DNA from: an uncultured Lachnospiraceae bacterium
GTDB taxonomy: Bacteria > Bacillota > Clostridia > Lachnospirales > Lachnospiraceae
Direction: 5' to 3'
Assembly: GCA_934293375.1 (NCBI GenBank)
Contig: CAKQYS010000008.1
Coordinates: forward strand, 1-64,000
Length of the DNA stretch: 64,000 nucleotides
Of the stretch, positions 51,721-61,851 are shown in pieces. Within the stretch, counting starts at the first letter, position 1, and each line of letters starts with the position of its first letter. Below the pieces are notes generated by a model, which saw only the letters and a program-made list of their open reading frames with translations, was not told where the DNA came from and made no database searches. A program made the translations under genes and the position numbers.

Positions 51721-53564
51721 TCACATTCGTTCTTGTAATTGGAATGGGTTTCGGAATCCCGGTAAAGGCTGAGCAGATCAATGATGATTGGTACACAAAT
51801 GGACAGTTCACATGGATGTTCAATTATTATGGAAAATTGTGCTTATATATGGCTGATGTGTTGGAGGATCAGCTAACATACCGATATGGAGAGACACTTG
51901 TCATTCCGAGCATGGTGGATGGACATAGTGTAGATTATATAGGATCATTTTCTATGCACAACGAGATCAAGAAGGTTATCATTGAGAATGGGATAACAAG
52001 AATAGGGAGCAACGCATTCGAAGATCTGAATGAATTGACGGATATAACGATCCCGATGAGTGTAAAGGAAATTGGAGAGTATGCGTTTCAAAATTGTGGG
52101 TTTACAACATTATATATTCCATCTTCTGTAACTACACTGGAATATCTAGGAGAGATTCCAAATTTAAAAACATTATATTATCCAAGTGCCTGTATTCCTT
52201 CTCAATCATATGCTGCTTTGGTCGGAGGCGATAATGCCAGTGAGATATCATATGTGATCAATGAAGATGACACAGTGTCATTAACGATGCAGCAGTCGAG
52301 TTTTAATGATTATTGTAATCAGGTTCCTTTTTCTATTCCGGAAACGGTGGGAGGACATACAGTTGCATCCTTTCAAATATCTGATGGAGTCGGGTTTAAG
52401 CCTCAGATTACCTGCGACAGACACAAGCCGGATCAGTGGTATTATGACGAGAACAAGCATTGGTTCACGAAATGTTCGGTATGTGGAAATGAAGTGAAGG
52501 GTGAGGCACATACCTATGAGGCATCAAATCCGAATAATGCCTGTGACTGCGGTTACATTCCATTTACCTACACTCCGTCACAGCAGGATTGTACAACAGA
52601 GTATGGCAATACAGCCGGTACTACGCTTTCCGTTGCAGTGAAACCTACATTAGGCAATGAAAATATTACATATCAGTGGTATGAGAATGATGCAGCGATT
52701 GCAGGTGCAAATCAGGCATCCTATACGGTGCCGGCAGGAAAGAAAGTAGGAGCATACACCTATTACTGCAAAATGAGCTGCGGCGGATATGAAGTGACAG
52801 GCGAAAAAAGTACAGTTACAGTGGTTAAGAAAAAAATAACCGTAACAGCAGATTCTAAAAAGAAATATGCAGGCGAAGCCAATCCGGCACTGACATATAC
52901 CGTTCCGGCAGGGGCTTTGGCTGCGGGAGATACTACGACAGACTGGCAGGCCGTGCTTGCAACGACAGCAACGCAGAATTCTCCGGCAGGCACCTACCCG
53001 ATCACAGGAACGATCACTGCGTCACAGTATGATATTACTGTGACACCGGGAACGCTCACAGTGGAAGCAAAGAAAACGGATGATACCTCATCAACAGGCC
53101 AGAGTGGTGGAAATGGATCTGATACGGAAACCTATGTCAATCCGGACAAAGTGACACCAAAGAAAGGTCAGTGTTTCAAAAAAGGAAATGCAGTCTATAA
53201 GGTGACAAAGACCGGCAAGAATGCAACCGTAACATTTTTGCGGCCAATCAAGAAAAAAACATCATTATCCATCCCGGCAACAGTGAAAGCCGGAAAGGTA
53301 ACCTATAAAGTAACCGCGGTTGCGAAGTATGCCTGCAAGAAGAATACGAAATTAAAAAAGCTTACGATCGGAAAAAATGTAACAAGTATTGGTAAGCAGG
53401 CATTTTACGGATGTAAGAATCTAAAGTCGATCACAGTCAAGACAACGAAGCTGAATAAAAATAAGGTCGGCAAGCAGGTATTTAAGGGGATATCGAAACA
53501 GGCAGTGGTTAAGATGCCAAAGAAGAAATTTGGACCGTATAAAAAATTGTTAGATATTAAGTAA
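51684..53564 (+). CDS. BspA-like leucine-rich repeat surface protein (copy 1)
   Basis: This 626-residue secreted protein has a signal peptide (basic MRSKWKRIF, cleavage near VKAEQ, about 26) and BspA/LRR_5 repeats (about 55-170, IIENGITRIGSNAFEDL, SVKEIGEYAFQNC). A His/Cys module follows (about 246-290, CDRHKPDQWY...CSVCG), then an Ig-like domain (about 300-375), an MBG-type domain (about 380-455) and a second LRR block (about 530-600). It has no LPXTG. ATG 51684 is preferred because AGGAG lies 9 nt upstream. BspA proteins bind host proteins or other cells. Confidence 0.82.
   Translation: MRSKWKRIFASVITFVLVIGMGFGIPVKAEQINDDWYTNGQFTWMFNYYGKLCLYMADVLEDQLTYRYGETLVIPSMVDGHSVDYIGSFSMHNEIKKVIIENGITRIGSNAFEDLNELTDITIPMSVKEIGEYAFQNCGFTTLYIPSSVTTLEYLGEIPNLKTLYYPSACIPSQSYAALVGGDNASEISYVINEDDTVSLTMQQSSFNDYCNQVPFSIPETVGGHTVASFQISDGVGFKPQITCDRHKPDQWYYDENKHWFTKCSVCGNEVKGEAHTYEASNPNNACDCGYIPFTYTPSQQDCTTEYGNTAGTTLSVAVKPTLGNENITYQWYENDAAIAGANQASYTVPAGKKVGAYTYYCKMSCGGYEVTGEKSTVTVVKKKITVTADSKKKYAGEANPALTYTVPAGALAAGDTTTDWQAVLATTATQNSPAGTYPITGTITASQYDITVTPGTLTVEAKKTDDTSSTGQSGGNGSDTETYVNPDKVTPKKGQCFKKGNAVYKVTKTGKNATVTFLRPIKKKTSLSIPATVKAGKVTYKVTAVAKYACKKNTKLKKLTIGKNVTSIGKQAFYGCKNLKSITVKTTKLNKNKVGKQVFKGISKQAVVKMPKKKFGPYKKLLDIK
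52419..53257 (+). repeat. 839-bp identical segment, first copy
   Basis: By eye, this stretch is identical to 54313-55151 in the neighbouring paralogue. It covers the His/Cys module, the Ig-like domain, the MBG domain and part of the C-terminal region. Confidence 0.85.
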
Positions 53565-53659
53565 GGAGATTTCGTTTGAGTATGCAAGCAGCATGGAGAT
53601 CATAGAATAGGAGATGATGTGGATGAGGAGTAAATGGAAGAGAATTTTTGCAAGTGTGT
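53564..53659 (+). repeat. 5' duplication unit, second copy (duplication scar)
   Basis: This is a copy of 51625-51720 in which the tail of the TTVL gene survives as non-coding sequence between the two BspA-like genes. It marks the junction of a tandem duplication. Confidence 0.85.
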
Positions 53660-55494
53660 TAGCTGTAATTATGCTTATTGTGATATGTGTGCCTGATAGG
53701 TTATATGCTGCGGAAGAATCAGAATATCCATGGGAATGGATTGGTAATGAGAATTATGGCTGTGTCAGATATGAAAATCTGACATATGCATTTTATGAGG
53801 GCCGAAGGGCATTTGAAGTGTCTTGGTATGAAGGTTATAGTAATAATTTAATGGAGCATGTGGTTATTCCAAGTAATATATATGGATATTCTGTATTCCG
53901 TATCGGGTATCATGCGTTTGAAAATTGTACAAATGTGAAAAGTATAGTAATTCCTAATAGCGTTACAGAGATAAATAATCTTGCTTTTGAGGGCTGTACA
54001 GGTCTAAGCAGTGTGATAGTGCCTCCAAGTGTTACTAAGATATATGGTTCTCCATTTAGGGATTGTGTGAACCTGCAAACTATATATTATCCGGATAATG
54101 TTATACCAGAGTCAGCAATACTAACAGATAATACTAATATTTCATATACGATCAACGAGGATAACACAGTATCATTAACTGTGCGTTCTGTGAATTGGAG
54201 CGATCATAAAACAATTCGTGTATCCGCACCGGAAACACTCTTAGGATTGCCGGTTTCTTCTATTACAGCGGATGCAAGTAGTCTGATGCCTGCAGAGAAT
54301 CTGACATGTGATAGACACAAGCCGGATCAGTGGTATTATGACGAGAACAAGCATTGGTTCACGAAATGTTCGGTATGTGGAAATGAAGTGAAGGGTGAGG
54401 CACATACCTATGAGGCATCAAATCCGAATAATGCCTGTGACTGCGGTTACATTCCATTTACCTACACTCCGTCACAGCAGGATTGTACAACAGAGTATGG
54501 CAATACAGCCGGTACTACGCTTTCCGTTGCAGTGAAACCTACATTAGGCAATGAAAATATTACATATCAGTGGTATGAGAATGATGCAGCGATTGCAGGT
54601 GCAAATCAGGCATCCTATACGGTGCCGGCAGGAAAGAAAGTAGGAGCATACACCTATTACTGCAAAATGAGCTGCGGCGGATATGAAGTGACAGGCGAAA
54701 AAAGTACAGTTACAGTGGTTAAGAAAAAAATAACCGTAACAGCAGATTCTAAAAAGAAATATGCAGGCGAAGCCAATCCGGCACTGACATATACCGTTCC
54801 GGCAGGGGCTTTGGCTGCGGGAGATACTACGACAGACTGGCAGGCCGTGCTTGCAACGACAGCAACGCAGAATTCTCCGGCAGGCACCTACCCGATCACA
54901 GGAACGATCACTGCGTCACAGTATGATATTACTGTGACACCGGGAACGCTCACAGTGGAAGCAAAGAAAACGGATGATACCTCATCAACAGGCCAGAGTG
55001 GTGGAAATGGATCTGATACGGAAACCTATGTCAATCCGGACAAAGTGACACCAAAGAAAGGTCAGTGTTTCAAAAAAGGAAATGCAGTCTATAAGGTGAC
55101 AAAGACCGGCAAGAATGCAACCGTAACATTTTTGCGGCCAATCAAGAAAAAGACATCTTTATCCATCCCGGCAACAGTGAAAGCCGGAAAGGTAACCTAT
55201 AAAGTAACCGCAGTTGCAAAGTATGCCTGCAAGAAGAATACGAAATTAAAAAAGCTTACGATTGGAAAAAATGTAACAAGCATTGGCAAGCAGGCATTTT
55301 ACGGATGCAAGAATCTAAAGTCGATCACAGTCAAGACAACAAAGCTTAGTAAAAAGAAGGTCGGCAGGCAGGTATTTAAGGGGATATCGAAACAGGCAGT
55401 GGTTAAGATGCCAAAGAAGAAATTTGGACCGTATAAAGTTGTGTTTCGGGCAGCAGATGTACCGAAGACATCGCGATATATAGCACAAAAATAG
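53623..55494 (+). CDS. BspA-like leucine-rich repeat surface protein (copy 2)
   Basis: This is a 623-residue tandem paralogue of the preceding protein, with the same signal peptide start and the same domain order. The leucine-rich part (about 60-160; IGYHAFENCTNVKSIVIPNS, LAFEGCTGLSSVIVPPS) and the region before the His/Cys module are strongly diverged from copy 1. The following 279 residues are identical. The C-terminus ends differently (VVFRAADVPKTSRYIAQK). The start is placed as in copy 1. The pattern suggests a shared scaffold with a variable ligand-binding face. Confidence 0.82.
   Translation: MRSKWKRIFASVLAVIMLIVICVPDRLYAAEESEYPWEWIGNENYGCVRYENLTYAFYEGRRAFEVSWYEGYSNNLMEHVVIPSNIYGYSVFRIGYHAFENCTNVKSIVIPNSVTEINNLAFEGCTGLSSVIVPPSVTKIYGSPFRDCVNLQTIYYPDNVIPESAILTDNTNISYTINEDNTVSLTVRSVNWSDHKTIRVSAPETLLGLPVSSITADASSLMPAENLTCDRHKPDQWYYDENKHWFTKCSVCGNEVKGEAHTYEASNPNNACDCGYIPFTYTPSQQDCTTEYGNTAGTTLSVAVKPTLGNENITYQWYENDAAIAGANQASYTVPAGKKVGAYTYYCKMSCGGYEVTGEKSTVTVVKKKITVTADSKKKYAGEANPALTYTVPAGALAAGDTTTDWQAVLATTATQNSPAGTYPITGTITASQYDITVTPGTLTVEAKKTDDTSSTGQSGGNGSDTETYVNPDKVTPKKGQCFKKGNAVYKVTKTGKNATVTFLRPIKKKTSLSIPATVKAGKVTYKVTAVAKYACKKNTKLKKLTIGKNVTSIGKQAFYGCKNLKSITVKTTKLSKKKVGRQVFKGISKQAVVKMPKKKFGPYKVVFRAADVPKTSRYIAQK
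54313..55151 (+). repeat. 839-bp identical segment, second copy
   Basis: This is identical to 52419-53257. After 55151 scattered substitutions appear. Before 54313 the two genes are largely unalike. Confidence 0.85.
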
Positions 55495-55522
55495 ATTCAA
55501 TGATCATAAGAGGAGTGATATG

Positions 55523-58500
55523 ATGAAACGAAAGTTTAAAAAAAATATGAGGCGAATATGGGCAATCTGGATGGTGCTTATGATGCTTGTCAGCATATTG
55601 TCTGATTCAGGGATAGTCTATGCAGACAATGCACCTTCTGTTACGGAGCCTCAATTTATTGTAATGGTTCAACATGGAAGCACAAGAGTTAAAGATGCTG
55701 TTGTGAGTTATACGGTTGAAGAAACAAAATGGGTGACAAATGCTGCTGAATCTGGTGGGGGGCATTCGGTTACCGAGGTGGTTGCAAATGAAGATGTAAA
55801 TACTGATGAAAACGGAAAGGCTGAATTGAAGGCTCTGAAAGCTCTGGAACTGGAAGACACAGGAGCATATACAATAAAGGGCACTGTTGTTAAGAGTGGT
55901 TTTTATGATTATAAAATTCCGGAAACAGCGATCGATGCAAAAGGCTTGAGTATTGCGGTTTCGTTGGAAAAAGCATATACAGTGAAAGTTACGAATAAGA
56001 AAACGCAAAAGACCATTGCAAATGCAACGGTTCAGTGGTCATTGTATACAAAAGGTTCAGATAATACTAAGCAGTATGTGACAGGCAAGCAGGATAAGAT
56101 TGCTCAGACTGATGAAAATGGAATTGCAACATTGCAAGATTTGACACAAACAGATCTTAGTGATGGTGTGCATGTTGAGATGTCGGCAATGTGTGAGCCG
56201 GAATATACCGCAACAGACCCAGTAACTGTTAAGTTTGATAATCAGTGTGCATTGATCGAAATGCAAAGAAAAGTGGTTGATCTTACCGTAGAATCAGCTA
56301 CGGAAGGTAATAGGGATAATTTTACCGTGTTGGTGGATAATGAAAATGTTCCACAATATGTTGCCAAGGATGGGAACACAGCATTGTCTATTAAGCCTAA
56401 AGATGGTTATGTGATTACTTCTGTCACGATTAATGGTAAGGAACAGCTTGGACCCGCACAACGGGATGTTGGTATAAAATCATGTGGGTGTACAATTGAA
56501 GAGTCACAAAAACAGCAAGCTCAAGCTATTATTGTGAAAGTTAAGGTTGAAGCTGCATGTAAGATAACAGTTCAATATAATGACGCCAAAGGAACGGTTT
56601 CAACAAATGCACTTGGTAAAGAGGAAGAGATTGATGTAATTAAGAAGGATGGCAACCTGATAGTTACAGCAAAACCAAAGGAAGGGTATAGATTGACCAG
56701 TGTAAAGCTGGATGGGATTGAACAGGTTGCTCCTGCTGATGCAGGAAAAAATGGTAATAACTGGGATAAACACCTTACAGTTGAAAATATTACCAAGGAT
56801 GTAACATTAAAATTTGAGTTCCTGCCGAATATTTATCAGGTGTCTGTTAAGACCAATGGTCAGGATGCACAGTGTGATTGGTATTTTAAAGGTTTGAATT
56901 CTAAGAAAAATTATATGGGCGAGTATGGTACGAATGCTACATTGTATTTCACAAAAAGTATGAATGTGATGGTTTCACAGGTGCTGGTGAATGGTTCACC
57001 CGTAAAATCACATCAAGATTCACAAGATGGTAATTTATTTGAACTGTCAATTCCTATAAAAGAGGAAACAAAGGTAGATATTGTATATACGCCGGTAACA
57101 ATTATTGCACCGGATGAGAGTAACCCATTGGAAAAAAAGGATGCCTATAGTATTGATTTAGATCCTGCACCTGTAAGAACAATGGTAAAAGATGGAAGAA
57201 CAATTTACATATTGTCTAATAACGCAGTTGCGAAGGTGAATGCAATGGGGGGTTATAGGGGAGTGTCTTTGAACGAGGGATCTCAATACGATCGCGATAA
57301 ACATGTATATATTGTTGATGAGGATCACATTGAAAAGGTTATAAGTGCAATTAATCTGTTTATAGATTCTAAAACACTTGATAGAGTCATGCCATTAAAT
57401 CTAGGTTTCCTTGTGGATAAAGAGGCTCCGGAAATTGGTCTGCAGATTGATGCCAGTCAATTGAGTAACAGTGAAAAGAACCTATATAGTAAAGATGTAA
57501 CAGTGGATGTCTCTGTGAATGAGAAAATCTTAGGTGAGATTCTAAAGACCTATTCCGGCATCAAAACCGTCAAATACTGGATCACAGTAGGAAATGAACC
57601 ACAGACGGAAGAAAATGCAAAGATTTTATATTCCTGTGCGGATAATGAGCTGAAGGGATCTCTGGCAGACAAGATCGTGGTCAAGGCATCGGAGTTTAAC
57701 TGTGATGATATTAAGGTTACGGTGGTAGCAGAGGATTTTGCAGGAAATGTATCACGGCCGGAAACCAGGACACTTAATATTGATGCGTCTGCACCACAAG
57801 TATCACTGACTTATGATAACAATGATAATTATAAAGATTCAAAATATTTTAATAAGCCAAGAACAGCGACACTTGTAATTAAAGAAAGATCCGATTTTGA
57901 TCTGGATGCTGCCAAGGGCGCGATCAAGATTGAGGCAAAGGATATAAAAGGAAATGCTGTCGAAGGTGCATATGCGATCAGTGACTGGACAGTAGCTAAG
58001 AATGTACAGAACGATAATGATACCACTTACACAGCAAAGATTTCATTCAATGAAGATGCGAACTATAAGCTGAGCATGCAATTTACGGATGCTGCAGGAA
58101 ATCTAAATGATGAGATTGATACAGGTAAGTCTGTTGCACCATACGAATTTACGGTTGATACAACAGCACCATCCGCAGAAGTAAAGGCTAAGTCATCTGA
58201 GGGCAGAGCGTCCAAGTGGGAAGGGTTGGTTACAGATGCCAGATTTTCCTACTTCTCTAAGAAGGGAATTACCATTTCCGGAACTGCTACGGATCTGACA
58301 TCACCGATTTTATCGACAGAGTATTACAAGCAGACCAGAAAGACCGGTGAAGCAGCCCTGAAGGCAATGACGGTGGCAGAACTGAATGCAATCAAGGGTT
58401 GGAAGAAACTGGAAGAATTCTCTGTCACATCTGATGAAGAGTTTATTGTGTATATCAAGGCTTTGGATGCAGCAGGAAACTGTACATATATCAGTACAGA

Positions 58501-60640
58501 TGGCTTGATCGTGGATAAAAATTCTCCGAGAAAGGAGACACTGGCTCCAAAGGTGACAGCAAAACCTGCACAGCCGGTAAATGGATTCTACAGTAAAGAT
58601 GTAGTTGTCAACCTGAAGGTTGAAGATCCGGATGTCAATGGTGCTTATACTGGGTTAAAAGAGGTTACCTATAAGGTATACAACATGTCGGAAAGTGATA
58701 AGACACCAACACAGCAGGGTACATTGTATTCTTATGATGGCAAGAAAACAGCTAAAACAGATCTGATAAAGGATTATGCAGGTAAGATTACGATTGACAG
58801 TACGAAGAACAATAGCAATCATGTCAAAGTTGTAATCTACGCAGAGGATAATGCCGGTAACGGACAGACTGAGGAGTTAAAACTGAAAATTGATACAACA
58901 GCACCAACGGTAGATATCAGATATGCCAACAATGATGAAGCATCAGATAAGTATTTCAATGCAGACCGTACGGCTACCATTACAGTAACAGAGCGTAATT
59001 TTGATAAGAAAGATATGGACATTGAAATAACGAACTCTGACGGAAAGGCTCCGACAGTATCGGCATGGACAAAGAAGAAGGGTGCAGGAAACGGCGATGA
59101 TACAAAGTGGGTTGCAACTGTGAAATATGAAAAGGATGGCGATTATACCTTTGATATTCACTACAAGGATCGTGCGGGAAATAAGGCGAAGATCAATTAT
59201 GCAGAAGACACGGTTGCGGCTAAGGAGTTTACGATTGATAAGACGAATCCAAAGATTGAAGTATCGTATGACAGTAACAATGCACATAATGGCGAATACT
59301 ACAATACTGCAAGACGCGCGACAGTAACGATTACAGAGCATAATTTTGATCCGGAAAGAGTGGATGCCGGTATCACAGCGGTTGAGAACGGTCAGAATGT
59401 TGGCGCACCGGAGATCAGTGGTTGGACCAACAACGGAGATGTACATACAGCAACCATTAGTTATGCAAAGGATGCGAAGTACACATTTAATATTTCTGCG
59501 ATCGATATGGCTGGAAATGAAGCAGAGAACTTTGCAGAGCAGTCATTCTATGTAGATCAGACAGAACCTGTATTAGAGATCAACGGTGTAGAGGATTTGT
59601 CAGCGAACGCAGGAGATGTGATTCCTGTTGTCACATATTCAGATGATAACTTTGATGCAAATGCATTAAATATCAAGCTGACAGGTGCAAATCGTAAAGA
59701 GGTACAGTTAGACGGAAGCTACGCAAATACTGCTACAGGCGGAACCTTTACATTTAAGAATTTTGCCAAGACACAGGATGTAGATGATATTTATACATTG
59801 TCCGCAACTATGACAGATAAGGCTGGAAATGAGGTATCAAAGGAGATTACCTTCTCTGTAAACCGATTTGGTTCCACCTATGACTTTAATGATCAGACCG
59901 ATTCCATGAATGGGAACTTCGTGCAGGCTGCAGATGATGTTGTGGTAGTGGAAACGAATCCGACACCGTTATCTGACATTAAAGTGACACTGTTTCAGAA
60001 TAATGAGACCACGGTCTTAGCAGAGGGAACAGACTATGATCTGAGTACAACGGGTGGTAATGGACAGTGGTATCATTATACCTACACCGTTCATAAATCC
60101 GTATTTGAAAAGGATGGCGTATACAAGCTTGTATTACATTCTAAGGATGGTGCAGAGAACATATCTGAGAATATTTTAGAGAGTAAGGATGCGGAGATCA
60201 GCTTTGGTGTGGATAAGACGGCACCGAATATCGTGGTTGCAAATCTGGAATCCAAGAAGACATATGCCGTAGATAACATGACCGTGATTATGTCAGCAAA
60301 TGATAACTTAAAGCTGACGGATGTTACTGTATATCTGGATGACAAGATGGAGAAGGAATGGAAGGATTCTGCTCTGGAAGAAATGATTGATCAGGACGGA
60401 GAGCTGCAATTTGATATTCCCGGCACATCAAACAAAGCACATACAGTAAAGATTGTATGTCATGATGCTGCAGGAAATGAGGCAGTACAGGAGATTACAG
60501 GATTTTATGTAACAACCAATATCTGGGTTCGATACTTCAATAATAAGCCATTGTTCTATGGTTCAATTTGTGGAGTCATCGTGGTATTAGGTGCCGGTGT
60601 ATTCTTCGTACTGAGAAGACGCAAGAAAGTAACAAAATAA
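55523..60640 (+). CDS. Large membrane-anchored Ig-repeat surface protein
   Basis: This 1705-residue exported protein has a signal peptide (about 1-36, ending VYADN) and N-terminal beta domains (about 40-550), including carboxypeptidase-regulatory-like and InlB-like modules. Repeated Ig-like modules follow, each opening with a DTTAP-type motif: DASAPQVSLTYDNN near 753, DTTAPTVDIRYANN near 1123 and DKTNPKIEVSYDSN near 1238. A C-terminal transmembrane helix (about 1675-1697) and the tail RRRKKVTK anchor it without a sortase motif. ATG 55523 has AGGAG 7 nt upstream. It ends at a terminator and probably acts as a stalk or adhesin. Confidence 0.8.
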   Translation: MKRKFKKNMRRIWAIWMVLMMLVSILSDSGIVYADNAPSVTEPQFIVMVQHGSTRVKDAVVSYTVEETKWVTNAAESGGGHSVTEVVANEDVNTDENGKAELKALKALELEDTGAYTIKGTVVKSGFYDYKIPETAIDAKGLSIAVSLEKAYTVKVTNKKTQKTIANATVQWSLYTKGSDNTKQYVTGKQDKIAQTDENGIATLQDLTQTDLSDGVHVEMSAMCEPEYTATDPVTVKFDNQCALIEMQRKVVDLTVESATEGNRDNFTVLVDNENVPQYVAKDGNTALSIKPKDGYVITSVTINGKEQLGPAQRDVGIKSCGCTIEESQKQQAQAIIVKVKVEAACKITVQYNDAKGTVSTNALGKEEEIDVIKKDGNLIVTAKPKEGYRLTSVKLDGIEQVAPADAGKNGNNWDKHLTVENITKDVTLKFEFLPNIYQVSVKTNGQDAQCDWYFKGLNSKKNYMGEYGTNATLYFTKSMNVMVSQVLVNGSPVKSHQDSQDGNLFELSIPIKEETKVDIVYTPVTIIAPDESNPLEKKDAYSIDLDPAPVRTMVKDGRTIYILSNNAVAKVNAMGGYRGVSLNEGSQYDRDKHVYIVDEDHIEKVISAINLFIDSKTLDRVMPLNLGFLVDKEAPEIGLQIDASQLSNSEKNLYSKDVTVDVSVNEKILGEILKTYSGIKTVKYWITVGNEPQTEENAKILYSCADNELKGSLADKIVVKASEFNCDDIKVTVVAEDFAGNVSRPETRTLNIDASAPQVSLTYDNNDNYKDSKYFNKPRTATLVIKERSDFDLDAAKGAIKIEAKDIKGNAVEGAYAISDWTVAKNVQNDNDTTYTAKISFNEDANYKLSMQFTDAAGNLNDEIDTGKSVAPYEFTVDTTAPSAEVKAKSSEGRASKWEGLVTDARFSYFSKKGITISGTATDLTSPILSTEYYKQTRKTGEAALKAMTVAELNAIKGWKKLEEFSVTSDEEFIVYIKALDAAGNCTYISTDGLIVDKNSPRKETLAPKVTAKPAQPVNGFYSKDVVVNLKVEDPDVNGAYTGLKEVTYKVYNMSESDKTPTQQGTLYSYDGKKTAKTDLIKDYAGKITIDSTKNNSNHVKVVIYAEDNAGNGQTEELKLKIDTTAPTVDIRYANNDEASDKYFNADRTATITVTERNFDKKDMDIEITNSDGKAPTVSAWTKKKGAGNGDDTKWVATVKYEKDGDYTFDIHYKDRAGNKAKINYAEDTVAAKEFTIDKTNPKIEVSYDSNNAHNGEYYNTARRATVTITEHNFDPERVDAGITAVENGQNVGAPEISGWTNNGDVHTATISYAKDAKYTFNISAIDMAGNEAENFAEQSFYVDQTEPVLEINGVEDLSANAGDVIPVVTYSDDNFDANALNIKLTGANRKEVQLDGSYANTATGGTFTFKNFAKTQDVDDIYTLSATMTDKAGNEVSKEITFSVNRFGSTYDFNDQTDSMNGNFVQAADDVVVVETNPTPLSDIKVTLFQNNETTVLAEGTDYDLSTTGGNGQWYHYTYTVHKSVFEKDGVYKLVLHSKDGAENISENILESKDAEISFGVDKTAPNIVVANLESKKTYAVDNMTVIMSANDNLKLTDVTVYLDDKMEKEWKDSALEEMIDQDGELQFDIPGTSNKAHTVKIVCHDAAGNEAVQEITGFYVTTNIWVRYFNNKPLFYGSICGVIVVLGAGVFFVLRRRKKVTK

Positions 60641-60648
60641 GGCTCATT

Positions 60649-60689
60649 AAAAGCGGTCTTCGAATAACAGAAGATCGCTTTTATTTTTT
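60649..60689 (+). terminator. Terminator after the Ig-repeat surface protein
   Basis: AAAAGCGGTCTTC (60649-60661) pairs with GAAGATCGCTTTT (60670-60682), with one wobble, followed by a T-rich tail. It closes the surface-protein transcript. Confidence 0.85.
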
Positions 60690-60709
60690 AAATCGCATTA
60701 AAAACAGGA

Positions 60710-60738
60710 TTGTATGAGACATATTACGATGTTACAAT
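60710..60738 (+). promoter_or_regulatory. Promoter of the ribonuclease toxin island
   Basis: TTGTAT (60710-60715), a 17-nt spacer and TACAAT (60733-60738) lie 15 nt before the ATG, giving the island its own transcript. Confidence 0.5.
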
Positions 60739-60753
60739 GAGAGGACATAGGAG

Positions 60754-61392
60754 ATGAAATTATATAAGAAGATAATAGCAGGATTGCTGACAGTATCATT
60801 GCTCGCCTGCATTAACTGGAATTATCTAGGAAATCTGTGGGGGTTGACATGGGACGCTGCCATGGGATTGGTGTCAGGGGAGACGGTATCAACCACGGCA
60901 TTACAGTCGGAATTAGATAGTTTGTCTTTGGGTAAACTCCTGAAATTTAATATAGACGGTTTCAGTCCAGATGATAATGTTACAACAGAAGATGTGGTGC
61001 TGGATGATACCACAGAGGAGTTTGATGCCGATACAACGGAAGACAAGAGTGGCTCTTGGTCATGGATGGATTTGGACGACTTGCCACAAAATGTACAAAA
61101 TGCGTATAAAAAATATGATGAAGCTGGATGGCAAGGAAATGTGTCAGGGCAGACGCCAGGAACAAAAGCAGGGAAGACATATTATAATATGGATGGAAAA
61201 CTTCCGACAGGAGATACAAATGGAAATCCTATAACATATAAAGAGTTTGATGTGAATAATAAGCAACCAGGACAGAATAGAGATGGAGAAAGGTTCGTTA
61301 CTGGTTCGGATGGTTCTATTTACTACACAGATAGTCACTATGGAGAAGGAGATAGTCTCAATGGCTTACCTGCATTTGTAAGGATAAGGTGA
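60754..61392 (+). CDS. Secreted barnase-type ribonuclease
   Basis: This is a 212-residue exported protein. The N-terminal hydrophobic segment ends in SLLAC (Cys19), a possible lipobox. An acidic linker (about 45-105) leads to a microbial ribonuclease domain (about 108-212). Aligned by eye to barnase, the catalytic residues are kept: E164 in TYKEFDVN, R176 and R180 in QNRDGERF, and H195 in TDSHYGE, with the final FVRIR matching barnase's end. It would cut RNA. The next gene encodes a barstar-like inhibitor, which explains how the producer survives. It is either a scavenging enzyme or a toxin against neighbours. Confidence 0.85.
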   Translation: MKLYKKIIAGLLTVSLLACINWNYLGNLWGLTWDAAMGLVSGETVSTTALQSELDSLSLGKLLKFNIDGFSPDDNVTTEDVVLDDTTEEFDADTTEDKSGSWSWMDLDDLPQNVQNAYKKYDEAGWQGNVSGQTPGTKAGKTYYNMDGKLPTGDTNGNPITYKEFDVNNKQPGQNRDGERFVTGSDGSIYYTDSHYGEGDSLNGLPAFVRIR

Positions 61393-61399
61393 AAATGTA

Positions 61400-61798
61400 A
61401 TGAAAAATAAAATTATACATATGAATCAAGCTGATTTTGTAGAAGTAAATAGACAGATATACCGGAATGGGGATGTTTTTTGTGTGGAAATCAATGGAAC
61501 AGAGTGCAAGCATTTATCTGAGTATTTAAGCGATATTTCAGGTAAATTACAGTTTCCTACAGAGGCAAAAAGTTTTGATGTCTATGATGACTGGATGACA
61601 GATTTATCATGGTTAGACAAAGACAACATTATTATTATTGTATATCATTATGCGGATTTTCTAAGACAAGATTTACTAGCAAAAAGGAAAATCATAGAGA
61701 ATTTTGAACAATCCATTTTGCCTTGGTGGGAAGTTGAGGTTTGTAATTGTGTTATAGATGGAAAAACAAAATCCTTCCTTGTATATCTGTTGGATTAA
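61400..61798 (+). CDS. Barstar-like ribonuclease inhibitor (immunity protein)
   Basis: This 132-residue acidic cytoplasmic protein resembles the barstar family: FCVEINGTECKHLSEYLSDI opens the fold and FDVYDDWMTDLSWLDKDN matches the region that plugs the barnase active site. It begins 7 nt after the ribonuclease gene with AAGGTG upstream. It would bind and block ribonuclease that stays in or re-enters the cell. Confidence 0.82.
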   Translation: MKNKIIHMNQADFVEVNRQIYRNGDVFCVEINGTECKHLSEYLSDISGKLQFPTEAKSFDVYDDWMTDLSWLDKDNIIIIVYHYADFLRQDLLAKRKIIENFEQSILPWWEVEVCNCVIDGKTKSFLVYLLD

Positions 61799-61851
61799 TG
61801 AAATATATTTTAACAGAGATGCTGATGGAAGCTATATTAGGAGACCATATT

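Noticed and set aside
52763..54887. Two identical 76-codon minus-strand frames (52763-52993 and 54657-54887)
   Set aside because: They are antisense to the 839-bp identical segment of the BspA-like genes, and their identity simply follows from that duplication.
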